64,000 nucleotides of DNA from Leptoclinus maculatus (lineage: Eukaryota > Chordata > Actinopteri > Perciformes > Stichaeidae): NCBI GenBank assembly GCA_032191485.1, contig JAVDOI010000068.1:655501-719500 (forward strand). Reading direction: 5' to 3'. The notes beneath the pieces are model-generated. The model had not been told where the DNA came from. It searched no databases and saw only the letters and a program-made list of their open reading frames with translations. The position numbers were made by a program, and so were the translations under genes. Shown here one piece after another: positions 1 through 11,998 of this stretch (positions are counted from its first letter, which is position 1; each line of letters opens with the position of its first letter).

Positions 1-2676
1 TAAAAACAAACAAAAAAGAAGCTGCTGGTTTCAAGCCTGATCCGAACTGTTGACCTTTGACTGGCTCAGAAGGGCTCTCGTATAGATGTGCAATGTAAGT
101 TATTATCCTTTGTTGCCATTAATCATAATCTGTTCCCTTTTAACCCTGCAGCAGCTATCTGCTGCTTTACCGAGTTCTCGTAATCATTCGCTGAAATTCT
201 GCCGGGTCCGACCGGTAGCACTCACCGACACAAAGGCTAGCAGCCCGAGTGAGCTCCTCGCCCACACGCAGGGCACACGGGTTTGCCGGCTCCGCTAATG
301 CGGGGACATTGTTGGGTAAAGCGAGATTCTATTATCACTCCCAAACAAACAAGCTCTTCCTGGAATACGCTGGAACAGGCTGTAGCTCTACCAACGCACG
401 CTGCGCTGAGAGATAAGTTCATAAACGTATGCACATACAGAGGCCACGTAATAAAAGAATAGAGGAGGGGTGCGCATGATGCATGTGTGTTTGCATGTTA
501 TGAAACGGAAACAATAATTGTTGACGTGCAAGCTTTGCATTTACCTACATTTATTGCTGCTGCTCACCTCGTTGTGGAGCCGTGCCTCAGCTGTGTGTAG
601 TATGTCCTCTGGGAATATAGAGTGAGAGCGTCTGGGAATACATTGCTTACCTAGCAGATGCTGCAGAGATATGATACCATGATAATATGATAATGATATG
701 ATAAGCATTGACTATTGACTAAAGGTGTTGGGATGTGTTCTCATCCTAGACCTCTAGATTAACTCCGGTAACTCCCTTAAGCCTCAGGGCAACCCTGGGC
801 GTTGATTTGTGAAGCACTTCTTGAAAGTGTTTACCTTCTCAGTGAATACATTCGAGGCAATTGTATCGTACGACAACATCTGAGGTGGAAATTCCAGTAT
901 CAGAAACGGCTCACACGCAGCCTAAAATGTTTGATTCGGTGTCGGCGATTATGCGAGTCCATGCACCGATCTGATATCAGCTACGCAGGAACAAAACATG
1001 TCACTCGCTACCGGATCCTGTCGGCACTGCACATGTGCAAACTATTACTACACACCTGCGGTTAAACGCTCTCACGCACCCTCGATTCTGTCCCCGACTG
1101 TGCTGCACAGTAAAAACTGTTGAATTCTGTTCATTCAAGGTCTCGAGGCCTCTTACACACCACGTCAATACCTTGTTTTTGTCACCTACTTTCACACAGA
1201 ATGTGAATATTACTGAATTAACTAATTGAGCCATGATAAAGGCAGCGCAGTGCAGATCCACTCCGTCTGTTCTTTCACAATGAAAGACTGAATCATAAGT
1301 ACACTGCGTAGCTGTTTACCAGAGGGAACTCAAAATTGGCCTTTAATCCCCAGCATTTGATTAATACAGGCAATATACTTTTTAATTATTTACCTGTGCC
1401 TCATATACCGTAACACTGCAGCGATCCAATCAATTCAGTTCTTCCCTGGAATAACTCTGCTGCAACAACAAGAACAAAAAAAAGACGTTCTATTGAGTGC
1501 AACATGAATCCGTAGCATCAGAAAATGCTTTTTCCACGAGTAGTGGGGACGCTTTTTGGCTTTCCTCAAGTCCCACCTGCTTCTGTCAGTGTGTGGAGAT
1601 ACACATACTGTAGTACTGTGTATACAGTCAGTATTAAATGTAACATAGGGGGCTCTGCATGTGTGTGTGTGTGTGCTTTTATGGTCAGCCTTGGGTTGGA
1701 AACTGTTGCTACAGTAACCATATAATACATTAATACATTCATTGTGCTTGTTGTGCTTCTAAGTCCCCCCCCCCCACCACACACACACACACACACACTC
1801 TCAGACATGAACAAACATGTACGTGTTGGTGGTTAAGTAGAACCTTCTGACAGTTTGAGTGTGATAATTGCCATCAGATGCAAAAGAAAAGCGCAAATTG
1901 CACTCAGTGTCTTTTGTGATCGGACCTTGAGATTGGCCAGATGGAGTTTTGCAAATGATGCACAATCATGGTGCAATCAGCTGCCGCGATTCATTCTTTG
2001 TGAAGTGTTGCACTCAGTGTTGTTTGCCACACATTGCCCACCGTGGATGTGTAAAGAGAACTGGATACGGTGTTGGAGGCGCGCCCCCGTTCATTCCATT
2101 TGCGCCATGAAGCCAAAAATGTTGGATTTTGGGATTGTAACATTCAGATCGAATGACCCGGATCTGAAGCCTCCATGGGCCCACAGAGCAGGCGCAGTAG
2201 GGTTTCCTTTAACCCCGCCTCCCAGCCCCTCGGTCCAGCCTCGTTCTCGGACTAGGAAAATAACTCCGACACAGAAGTTGTAATCACCATTTGGAAACTA
2301 TGTCAAATTTGCTTCCCAGCCCGACAGTAGACAGTTGTCTCTGTCTGCTGTTTGATTTGATGCAGAACTCTTACTCATACTGTTGTTACAAACATAGGTT
2401 TTTTGGGGTTGATTCCTATTGTTTTTTAAAGTCCGACCTGATGATTTTCCTTTTTTCTAAGAACTGTAATTGACAGCAGTCACAAACGTTTTTGTAACTT
2501 TTCTTTCATGGAAAATTGAAATTCAATTGTATGTTCATGAGAAACTCTTCGTATACAACTAAAGTTGGAGTAGGAGTTGATACAATACAAAGACCAACTG
2601 TTGCCCCTGAAGTTAAAAATCAAAATAAAGAAAAGTAAAATGAAGCTGAAGCTGAAGTAAAGACACCAAAGACCCC

Positions 2677-2718
<42 letters not shown>

Positions 2719-2817
2719 TGTCAGACTTGTGAATGCTCAGACCTGTCGGTGCCTGTGAACATTGTGTGAACATTGAACCGTTAACAAACCATATCTGTGA
2801 CTGTGTGTGTGTTCCAG
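1..2817 (+). other. vdr: vdr intron, 3' part
   Basis: This is non-coding sequence upstream of the first vdr exon in the window, ending in a pyrimidine/TG-rich stretch and an AG acceptor at 2816-2817. I looked for the preceding ligand-binding-domain exon (the segment that in vertebrate VDR leads into the Phe-Arg before LTxEDQ) and did not find it, so the intron runs off the left edge. It carries short CA tracts near 1780-1800 and a (CA)n run at about 2680-2715. Open frames here are short and resemble no known protein. Confidence 0.8.
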
Positions 2818-2969
2818 AGAGCTGACCGCAGAAGACCAGATCGCTCTGTTGAAGTCGAGTGCCATCGAGATCATCATGCTGCGTTCGAACCAGTCCTTCA
2901 ATCTGGAGGACATGTCTTGGAGCTGCGGGGGGCCGGACTTCAAATACTGCGTCAACGACGTCACAAAGG
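2818..2969 (+). CDS. vdr: vitamin D receptor, ligand-binding-domain exon (helix 5 region)
   Basis: The 152-bp exon translates to ELTAEDQIALLKSSAIEIIM followed by LRSNQSFNLEDMSWSCG and ends DVTK. It begins at phase 2 after the AG at 2816-2817 and ends one base into an Ala codon, with the GT donor at 2970. VDR is a nuclear receptor that binds calcitriol, pairs with RXR on DNA and controls calcium and phosphate genes. By alignment from memory with human VDR, the calcitriol contacts in this segment are kept: Arg274 and Ser278 (LRSNxS), Trp286 and Cys288 (SWxCG). No stop or frameshift is present, so the exon appears functional. Assignment to VDR is firm; other NR1I receptors (PXR, CAR) lack this exact set of motifs. 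Paralogue (vdra or vdrb) is undecided. Confidence 0.97.
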
Positions 2970-3257
2970 GTCGGTCACATGTCACTGTCGGTCACATGTC
3001 ACTGTCGACCTCGAAACTAAACACAAAAAGAAGCGTGGCAAGAGTGGACCTTGGTTTTTTTGCTTTTTACCTGCGGAATCAGTACATAAAGACTTTATGA
3101 CTTTGTACACCCACACACCCACACACATACATACGTACACACACACACACACACACCTCTTCTTCCCTGTTCACCCAAAGCTCCGGAAGTTTCCCACGAA
3201 GGCTACAGCATCAAGCATTTTTTTTTTTCCCACCTTATATAAAGTAACCTTACATGA

Positions 3258-3302
<45 letters not shown>

Positions 3303-3558
3303 TTTTTCTACGCACACTTGCACATGACTGTGACATTTGGACTTCAGGTATTTTCATGGAAGCAATAAAGCAGCCGCAAACACACACACTCCGCTTTTAG
3401 TCACTCACACATGCAGGGCAGGCAGCAATGATTCATCCTTCAAGCCCACTGCTGTATAAAGTGTGTTTTTCATTTAAGAATCAATAATCTCTTAGTGACT
3501 CTGCAGCACTAACGGTATGTTTTCTGTCTCGCCCCCCCCTTCCTTCCCCCCCCCGTAG
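2970..3558 (+). other. vdr: vdr intron between two LBD exons, microsatellite-rich
   Basis: A 589-bp GT-AG intron. It starts with a twice-repeated short motif (ggtcacatgtcactgtcg, 2974-3008) and holds (CA)n tracts at about 3137-3155 and 3260-3298. The 3' end is an almost pure C polypyrimidine tract with TAG at 3556-3558. An AATAAA at about 3364 lies inside the intron; nothing else suggests it is used. Confidence 0.9.
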
Positions 3559-3675
3559 CGGGTCACACTCTGGATCTGTTGGAGCCGCTGGTGAAGTTCC
3601 AGGTCGGCCTGAAGAAACTCAACCTGCACGAGGAGGAACACGTGCTGCTCATGGCCATCTGCCTGCTCTCCCCAG
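3559..3675 (+). CDS. vdr: vitamin D receptor, ligand-binding-domain exon (helices 7-8 region)
   Basis: The 117-bp exon completes the split Ala codon and reads GHTLDLLEPLVKFQVGLKKL then NLHEEEHVLLMAICLLSP, ending one base into the Asp codon of DRPGVQD. The donor GT is at 3676. The His directly after Ala-Gly corresponds to human His305, one of the two histidines that hold the 25-hydroxyl of calcitriol. The block LNLHEEEHVLLMAI is a VDR hallmark in helices 7-8. Length and phase fit both neighbouring exons without any gap, supporting an intact gene. Confidence 0.97.
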
Positions 3676-4442
3676 GTACTGCTAGTGTTGTGTAGCGAGG
3701 GCGCTGTGTCGCTGGCTGAACGGCCAAGAATTCACACATGTGGTGAAGGATGTTTGTTCGTGAACGAAATCACTGAACGAGGTCAAGCAGCAAGTCCCAC
3801 TTCAAGAATAGGCGATGAGTCATTCCCCATCTCGAACATGTTAGAGGCGGTCTGGTTCCACTATTAAACGCTGTTAAAGTTAAAGCGCCAACGAGCTTTG
3901 ATAAATGTTTATGTTCAAAGCCTTCTTTCAAGATGTGAACAAATTCAAGCAGAGAAATCTGAAGATGTATTCATCTCCGAAGAGAAAAGGCTCTCATTAT
4001 ATTGCACTGTATATTAAAAATATATGCGATGAATTGTTACGTGGTTCGTGTGTCTTATGTAGTTCTGTAATGGACGGTATGGTTTCAACCGGGCGTGAAC
4101 GCTCTGCTGTGAAGCTAGCGCTAATGGGAGAGAGAGAGGCCTTTCCCTTTGATTCATCGTGCAACAAAAGACGTCTTATTTCTGTTGAAAAGCTTAAAAA
4201 CGCAGAATTATGCCCGGACCTGATTCCCCTGACAGCTGCTTGAGGACGGGAAATGTGATGTTTGAATTCCAAAGCTCAAATCAATGCAAGAGGCTCTTGA
4301 ACAATGCCACTCTCAACTGCACATTAAACAACATTATATCTATAGATATAGAACATCTATATATACATACATTTTGTAATAAGTGTAACAATAAGCATGT
4401 CTATAGACCCAGATGACCACTACACCAAACCGTCCTGACTGA

Positions 4443-4517
<75 letters not shown>

Positions 4518-4568
4518 CACCTCAACCTTACCCTGCTTTCCTTTTCTCCCTGTGCCCCCCCCCCCCAG
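3676..4568 (+). other. vdr: vdr last coding-region intron, with long (CT)n tract
   Basis: An 893-bp GT-AG intron. A near-perfect (CT)n run of about 70 bp at 4444-4513 ends 55 bp before the acceptor, and the final polypyrimidine tract is a run of C followed by AG at 4567-4568. The centre (3700-4440) is AT-leaning unique sequence with no coding signal. The long CT run may serve as an extended polypyrimidine or PTB-binding tract for the last exon; that is inference. Confidence 0.9.
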
Positions 4569-4822
4569 ACCGTCCCGGCGTCCAAGACCACGGCCGCATC
4601 GAGCAGCTCCAGGACGACCTGTCGGAGACGCTGCAGGCCTACATCCAGGTGAGCCACCCCGGCGGGCGCCTCCTCTACGCCAAGATGATCCAGAAGCTGG
4701 CCGACCTGCGCAGCCTGAACGAGGAGCACTCCAAGCAGTACCGCTCGCTCTCCTTCCAGCCCGAGCACAGCATGCAGCTCACCCCGCTGGTGCTGGAAGT
4801 GTTCGGCAGCGAGGTGTCATAG
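4569..4822 (+). CDS. vdr: vitamin D receptor, last coding exon (helices 9-12, AF-2) with stop
   Basis: The exon reads DRPGVQDHGRIEQLQDDLSE at its start and finishes TPLVLEVFGSEVS with a TAG stop at 4820-4822. The strongly conserved LLYAKMIQKLADLRSLNEEH block holds the equivalent of human His397, the second 25-hydroxyl contact. The C-terminal PLVLEVFG is the AF-2 helix, with the charge-clamp Glu (human Glu420) that recruits coactivators. The segment between helices 9 and 10 (QVSHPGG) is about two residues shorter than in human VDR and is the least conserved part. The final residues are SEVS where human has NEIS. The exon is GC-rich, unlike its flanks. A sequence matching a donor (CAG then GTGAGC) lies inside it at 4646-4654. 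Confidence 0.98.
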
Positions 4823-7800
4823 CGGAGGAAGCGGCGGCGGCGGCGGCGGCGTGCTCGCTCGCATGCACACACACACACACACACACTGATAACCAACCCT
4901 TACCGCCCCTTTCCCCCCCGAGAGAACCCTAAGCCCTGATACACCTGGACGTGAGGGAGAAAGATGGATAGTCGGATAGCTAGACGGTTACCTTCACCTC
5001 TTCATCATCACCTCCCTATCCTCCTCCTCCTCCTCCTCCTCCCGAACCTCAAGCTGCAAGACCCAGATGCCCGGATTCATGGATTCACCTCAATATGCTC
5101 TCAGATAGCCAGATTGTATTTTAAAGCTCGGGATTTGCAAAACACAGTGCCGCATTAAAGTCAGGCAGATATCCTTGACTCATCGACATCCACAACAGAC
5201 CCTGATCCTCTCCAAATCCCCAAACTCGCCTCTTCCCATGAGTAAATCCCCCCCCCCCCCCCCCCCGGACATCCCCGCTAGATTCCTGCCATTTATTCTT
5301 TTTTTTTACAGTGAAGACAGCTTGATGGATGCGACGGCCGCGCGCGCGACCCCTCCTACCATCGGCCTCATGACATCGTTCAGTGTTCACATCGTCTTCG
5401 GTGACTGACAGGGAATCTATATACCACGCTGGCACCTGTGGGGTGGAGAGCGATGTTAATGCAATCGTGTTAGGTCGCTATAAACTGCCGTTGACGGCAA
5501 AGTAATCAAAATATATTAAACATCAACACGGCCAGCAAGCTTACTATAATGGAATTTCAAAGTAGTCGGGGCTGCTTTAGCCCCGTGTATCTGTGTGTGT
5601 TTTAAAGAGAGGTCTCGGACGGTCAGCTGAAGCCAAGAGAAGAGGTTTAAGTCGGAACGTTTCAGTGCGGGAGCGGCGAGAGGAGAGGTGAGATTTGGAG
5701 GAATTGAGTAAAAGGAGGTCGGAGAGACGGAGGGATGTGCTACGGTCGGAATTCCCTGTTCACGAGACAAAAGGGAATTTCACAAAACAAGAATGTATGT
5801 ATAATGCTATATAAATATAAATGAAACGTATAAGCTGATATATATATATATACATATATATATGTATATGTATGAATATATATATATTTAAGAAAGTGAA
5901 ACATGGTTGCTTCCATGGAAGCAAATAGTCCCGAGTGTTGTATACTGTAGAGGACTTGGAGGCCCCTCCTCAGTCGTGTGTGTGTGTGTGTGTTGTCTTT
6001 CAAAAGACAAACACACACACACACTCACAAGAGAGCGCTGAGAAGTGTGTGGGGAGTCCTTCTATTTGTGTGACGTGTGTGTACAGTATATGAGAATATT
6101 GATGGACCACAAGGGGGTGTGTGCAGGCGCCGGGCTGAGGGGCTTCGGTGCAGGGAAGCACTACGGCGTTTTTTTCTTTTTTCTTTTCCTCTGGGACCTG
6201 TGAATTTTGTAGACTGACACATGCAAACACGACGTCATGTTTTCGTGGATAGTGACTATCCAAAAATATATATTTTTTATTTCCGGCTGGTTAGATTGCT
6301 GCTAAGACGGTTAGCGATAGATAGTTGGACCGAAACCGACTGCCGGCTGTCTGCCTCAGGGAAAACGTTTGTCTGGTGATGTCGTGTACGTGGTGTTTAT
6401 GGTGTGTGTGGCGTAAGCTTACAATCATAAGACAGAGATTGTTTCGGGTTTTTTTTTTTTTTTTTTTTTTTGAAGCTCCAGGCATCACTGTGATTTCTAA
6501 TCATGCTAGATGACAGCAGAAGAAGAAGAAGTAAAAGCTAAAAGTGGAACTTTTCTGAGATAACGATTACTACAAGATGTTCATTCCTAAACGATTCAAA
6601 ACTCCTCTTATGAAATGGTGATCATTGTGGCACCGTCACATTAAATGGCTGAAATACAGAGCCATGCGTGTTGAAACATTTTATTTTTTCAAGTGAATAA
6701 TCTACAGAAGGTAGCGATGTATAGTTGTTAAACAGTGCACAGAATGAATTCCTTTATTCTCAACAGCTGGGCAGTTATGAAACACGGAGAAAGAACTTTT
6801 TTATATCAAATATAAAATCAAAGCCTCATAGTTTTTTTTTTTCTCACATCTTTATCATTTCAACACCAGCCACATAAGCGAGGTTTAGGATGTTACTCAT
6901 TAACATCACTACATATCATATCATATGTCTCAGCCGTACGCTCACCCCTCATGCGGGCCTGGATCACCCCCTTGTGGACAAACTCTGTAAATACCACTTG
7001 CTAAATCTGTACATAGTTTAGAGATTAATGTAGGCAAAATACTAAGAGAATTCAGTTGTTTGATGGCGAGATGCTCTTGGAGATACGGCACTATATGCAA
7101 TCGGAAGATGGACTCTTTACATTGTGTTCAACTGGAAAGGGCAGAGTTCGGCGATCCTGGTCCGGGTCGCTGAGTTGTTTCAGTGTGTGCGCTGAAGAGA
7201 GATTGGCCACGATGGCTTTTTAACAGCCGATTAAAACCACCCCAGCATTCTGCAAATTCAGATTCAACCAATTGTATAGCAAGAAAATGCTGATATTGGT
7301 GTGTTTTTCACAAATCAACACACCTGAAAGAACCTGGTTTCATACCAATATAGTCCCTAATAAATGGCCAGAATAGGTCCAACCCTGTATTGAATGACAC
7401 TCTTACTAGTGCAATGAACAAGACCCGGCAATCTGATGTGTCATAATTGTAACATTCCCGGCGGGGGGGTTGCTTTGATTGGTCATTCCAACTGGCTGAG
7501 TCTCTGAAACATCAGTGTGAGAATCCAGCGGCCTTTTTAAAGGCGCCCAACAACTCAGTGTGTCCTCACCAGGAAGCGTCCTCTCTGTCCGTTTCCAAGC
7601 TTATGGATGTACATCTTTTCCCTTTCTAAAGTCTATCGATAAGCTTTCGACAACTATACAGTATATTCATAATGTTTTCATTTTTGGTGAAAATCTTTTT
7701 TTTTTTTTCTCGAATTTTCTTTTGTTCTTTTCAAGATTGTCAATATGTGTCAGAGTTTGCTGCCTCTAGCTAGCGCTTGGCTTGCTGCGCTGTGACATCG

Positions 7801-7854
7801 TTGTAATGGAGCAGAGGTGAGACCTGGTGGACTCCTGGAGCCTTTTTCCAAGAG

Positions 7855-7914
7855 CAGAGCGGTTAAGCTCCACCCAGAGCGGTTAAGCTCCACCCAGAGC
7901 GGTTAAGCTCCACC
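7855..7914 (+). repeat. 20-bp minisatellite, three exact copies
   Basis: Three identical head-to-tail copies of a 20-bp unit (cagagcggttaagctccacc) followed by a short C run. It lies in the presumed vdr 3'UTR. The copies are exact, which suggests recent growth. Confidence 0.95.
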
Positions 7915-7978
7915 CCCCCGTGTTAACCTTGATTCTAAGAATGCGATAACGGAATAGCCCTTCTTTTTCTTTTTTTTA

Positions 7979-7984
7979 AATAAA
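7979..7984 (+). promoter_or_regulatory. candidate poly(A) signal AATAAA (proximal)
   Basis: An AATAAA hexamer about 3.2 kb after the vdr stop, with a second at 8057-8062. The spacing is close to the length of the human VDR 3'UTR. A T-rich stretch precedes it and a C/T-rich region follows. This is a possible proximal cleavage site, not shown to be used. Confidence 0.3.
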
Positions 7985-9122
7985 GATGCGGCTTCACTTT
8001 CTTGTTTGGACCGGGAAGGGACACTCACTCTCCTTCCTTTTCCATTGTTTCAATGGAATAAAAACAAAAAAAGACAATGCCGCTTTGTTTCACCTGGAGC
8101 TGCACCCTAAAGGGGGAGGGAACACACCGTGGAGATAAAAGCGTCTCATTTGTCGATGGAAAAGGCAGTCCCAGGCTCTGAGAGAGAAAAAAAAAACGCT
8201 ACATCTGCTTTTCCAGAAGCAGGATGTCAAACACAATCAAGTAATCATGGACTAACACTGCCTCAACCGACTTACACGGGAATTAGCCAATGGCAAGCTG
8301 TCGCAGCAACGGCGTGGGCCGCGTACCTCTTCATTCACCATCCAACCATCTAACCTCTTCTTCTTCTTCTCTTCTTCTGCAACGGCCTATTATTACAGCA
8401 GGATTACTCTTCATAGCTTTAACTCGGCAGCCGCTCGGGCTCTGCTTTTCGTACAACTGTGGTGCACACAAAGGGCTGATGGGAGTCTGAAGTTTAGTGA
8501 AACAGCTGCTGTGGAATTGGATCGTGTCACTTTACTGTGAAAAAAATGCGGATATTGGCTCCTTTTTTTGTCCAGTTTGACCCCGAAAGCCCTTTGGATT
8601 GGACCTCCGGAAGACTGTGTCGGATCTGTTTAGAAGATCTCAGTATTTTTTTAAAAATGAGAATCTGCCACAGGCCGACGTAGTGGCGCGCTCTCCAGGC
8701 AACAGTGAGCAGTGACTGACGAGACGTCGCCTCCAGAAACCCAAAGTGTGACGCTACCTTTTCTCACAACCTCTTGGAATTTTAGATTTTTAAAATACAG
8801 AAATATCATTGCTTGTGTACACATGAGAAACTGGACTTTTTACATTCAACTTCTACATCTGTTTCAAGGTCAGGGCGACGGGGCGGGAGCGCGCTCGGTG
8901 GGACAGGCGTCTCCTCTTGAGCTCGGGCAACATCGCGTTCATTCCGCTTTTCAGCCGCTCTCGGCCCCTTTCAGCCCTCCTCCCCTCAACCCATGCTCCA
9001 CCTCAGTAGCCTTACTTATGGAAACCTCACTCAGCTGGAAACATTGAACAGATACCTCAATATTTTACAGGATGACTTTTCACAACAGCCTTTAAGGGAA
9101 CCAAACATAGACTCATGCAACA

Positions 9123-9157
<35 letters not shown>

Positions 9158-9435
9158 ACCACAAATCTCTCTCCTCAGCAAACTTTGCATTTTTTTTTTT
9201 ACGTCAGATTGTACAGGACACTAGATGCCAGCTGTATAAAGAAGAAGATTGTCCGGTAGAATCCTCTCGCCAGTAGACCAGTTAGTGTATGAGTGGATCC
9301 CAATGTGTCTACGTGTTAACCGTCGCTTTACTCGCGTGGTCCTCTAAGTGTTTCCTGTTGTCTCTCTGTCTCTACAAACAGATGACGTGCCGCTATAAGC
9401 TCTGGCGCTGCGTTCAACCAAACATACTACCTCTT

Positions 9436-9484
<49 letters not shown>

Positions 9485-9733
9485 TTATATAGCCGCAGCA
9501 ATTTATTTTAATACTACGTTAGAAGGTTTTTTTGTGTATGTGTACAGTAAAATTCCTTTTCCTTTTTTTTCAAATGCTGGATGATTTTGTTTTACCTCAA
9601 ATCTCAATATAAGCCAATACATCAGAGGCCTCATGAGCATCACGTCGCGTGTTTAAATGCATGTTTAGTACCCGCGTTCACATAGCAGCTGATTAGAGTT
9701 AGAAGAAAGCGAATAAGCATATAATTCCCCCAA

Positions 9734-9739
9734 AATAAA
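9734..9739 (+). promoter_or_regulatory. candidate poly(A) signal AATAAA (middle)
   Basis: An AATAAA followed by a T-rich segment, about 4.9 kb after the vdr stop. Usage is unknown. Confidence 0.2.
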
Positions 9740-11836
9740 GTTTTAACGCGAAGCTGTTAAAATAACTAAATATGCAAAATCTGCATCGCTGCAGAAGAAA
9801 ATAGCACGTTTTTAAAAAAATAAATAATTGGTAATGGAAGCAGTTTAACCAACACCGAGTGCTTTTTAATCTGATTTTTAAAGAAGAGTCTGCTATGTGA
9901 ATGAAGCCTACAGCCTCAGAGGCAGCGGTAGCCTCTGATAACCGTCCCGTCCTGACGTCTTCAATGTAAGAAGTGCTTCACGCCCAACGCAGGCGTCTCC
10001 CTCGTCCCGCTGGGCTTTGAGCAGCAGGTTCCCCGTGTGTTTCGCTGATAAGGGTTTGTAACGTTGGGATCCCGCATTAAATATTCTAGATCCAAATAGC
10101 GTGTATTCCTTTCTTTCTCTTGTTCTACTCTAACCCCACCTCAGCACTCTGCCTTCTTCTAAAGCCCTCTTTAACTCTGGTACTCTTGAGTCCTTCGTTC
10201 ATTTGCTGCATCCGCTCAGCTTTCAGGTAACCGGGCCTCCGGAATATATGCTGTAAACGACGACGCGACGCGCCTTTTAGTGAACACTACTCACTGCACC
10301 GACTCACGAATCACGCTTCAGCTCACGGCACGATAGGGACATTTAGTTTGATGGAGTTTATTCAGATCTTAAAAGTATTTAAAATGTAACGGTACTTATA
10401 TTAGCGGCAGCATGTTATTTGTTTCACGGCCTTATGGGAAAAGAATACAATGAAATATTTTGACTCATTTGGTAAAAGTGACCTCCTGAATTAAAAGAAG
10501 CCCTTCACAACAGATGCTTTTTTTGTTGATTAATTGCACCCTGGTAAATTATTCAAATTAAAAAAGACTGAATATTGAACTTTTAGCAGATTTTTGAACC
10601 GCGTTTGAACCTGAGGAGAGCAGTCGGCTTTTTCTACCGTCGTACCGGATGAGTTCAAGAACGTCATCTGCTGCTTTGATTGCATTTCTCTGCTACCTCT
10701 TTAAATATGCGCCTGCTCACACACACACACACACGTAAACAACTGCACTCACGCCGACCGAAAAAGACACACACACACACACACACACACTGCACATTTG
10801 TGTGCACTTATTTATCCTTCACCAGCAAATGTTTTGCCAATGATGCACTTGTCTTTTTGTCTCTAAAATGCTCTAAAATGTGTGACGTCTAAAATAGGTT
10901 TGTTGTCGTCATCTTTATTTTTCTCCAACAACTCTAATCTATATAGCAGAGTCCTGGGCTAGCCAGGTGGTTAATTGAACATTAATTCATCCAAAAACAT
11001 ATAGAAAGTTGTGTGTCTTTTTGAGAAAAACATAAATGCACATATTGCTCAGCTCAGTTGTACCTTGGTGTGCCTAGAACCCACAGCCTTATTTTGGGAC
11101 AATATCAGGGGTTTAAAAGCCGAATACAGGACGATCTGTCTCTGTATCGCTGACCGCTTTCATTCAGTTTCCTCTCTCCACAGCCACACATGTGTTCGTT
11201 GCATCGAGTCAGAACAGTTGCTTGCTCGTGGGAGGTGCGTGTCCTCTGTGTGTTGCTCTTTTGTTTCATTCAGAACTTTAATTTATTCCCCTTGGCTGGT
11301 TTGTTTCAGTGACAGTTGGCTCTTATAAAGTTAGAAAAAAAAAACGATTTCAATGTCAAGAAGAGAATCTTGATTGTCGTGTAACAGAGTCCTTTTTATT
11401 ATTATTTAATTTGATATAATTTAAGTCCAGCACACCGTGACCTCCCATAGCATGAACTGTTCTCATCATTAGGAGAACAAAAGAGAAACAGTGTAGTTTA
11501 ATCTCAGCAGAGTCCCAAGATAAGTGCCCTTTACCTTCACTCATGCACACCACCATGCAGTAAACCTCACCAGACCTCAGTGCTTCTCGCAGAAACTTGT
11601 CTTTTCAACATGAACTGATGGCACCATCAACGGCCCGACGGATAAAAGAAATAGTGTTCTACATACAGTACCTTAACCAACGTCTCTCTCTGTGCTCAAC
11701 ATCACCGCCTGGTTTTGTTTTCTTTGTGTTGCTCTTTAATTTTTTGCTCTTCTTTGTCTTTGAAGTTTATCCATTGTACTTTGATTACATGCATTGTATG
11801 TAGTAAAAATACTGATAATGTTTTGGGGAAATCACA

Positions 11837-11842
11837 AATAAA
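11837..11842 (+). promoter_or_regulatory. candidate distal poly(A) signal AATAAA
   Basis: AATAAA, then about 30 bases of A-rich sequence, then a T/GT-rich downstream stretch (cgtgttcctgtttctc). This is the arrangement expected around a vertebrate cleavage site and is the best-formed 3' end signal before the repeat-rich intergenic region begins. It would give a vdr 3'UTR of about 7 kb. Confidence 0.4.
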
Positions 11843-11860
11843 AAAGCTGTACATAATGAT

Positions 11861-11966
11861 GCAAAACGTCCCTCGTGTTCCTGTTTCTCTTCTTTGAAAA
11901 GATGTCAGTAGAGGGCGCTAACATGCTGCCGTAGTCATCAGCAGCTGATCCACTTGTAGAAGAAGT

Positions 11967-11998
<32 letters not shown>

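Larger units (their letters stand above)
4823..11860 (+). other. vdr: vdr 3'UTR, probable extent
   Basis: From the stop codon to about 20 bases after an AATAAA at 11837 I see no splice-bounded coding exon. Vertebrate VDR mRNAs have long 3'UTRs (over 3 kb in human), so a long UTR is expected, but the true end cannot be fixed without transcripts; it may stop near 8.0 or 9.75 kb. Contents: (CGG)n just after the stop, (CA)n at 4865-4886, (CTC)n at 5024-5041, poly(C) at about 5250-5266, (TA)n tracts at 5840-5886 and 9436-9491, poly(T) at about 6450-6471, a three-copy 20-bp minisatellite at 7855, and (CA)n tracts at 9135, 10718 and 10768. Confidence 0.5.

Noticed and set aside
1855..2283. 142-codon plus-strand open frame upstream of the vdr exons
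   Set aside because: It lies within the vdr intron, has no recognised domain and no splice-site pairing; it does not resemble the missing upstream LBD exons.
4340..4932. Minus-strand 142-codon and plus-strand 126-codon frames over the last vdr exon
   Set aside because: They are the antisense and out-of-frame translations of the GC-rich vdr exon and the CT tract beside it.
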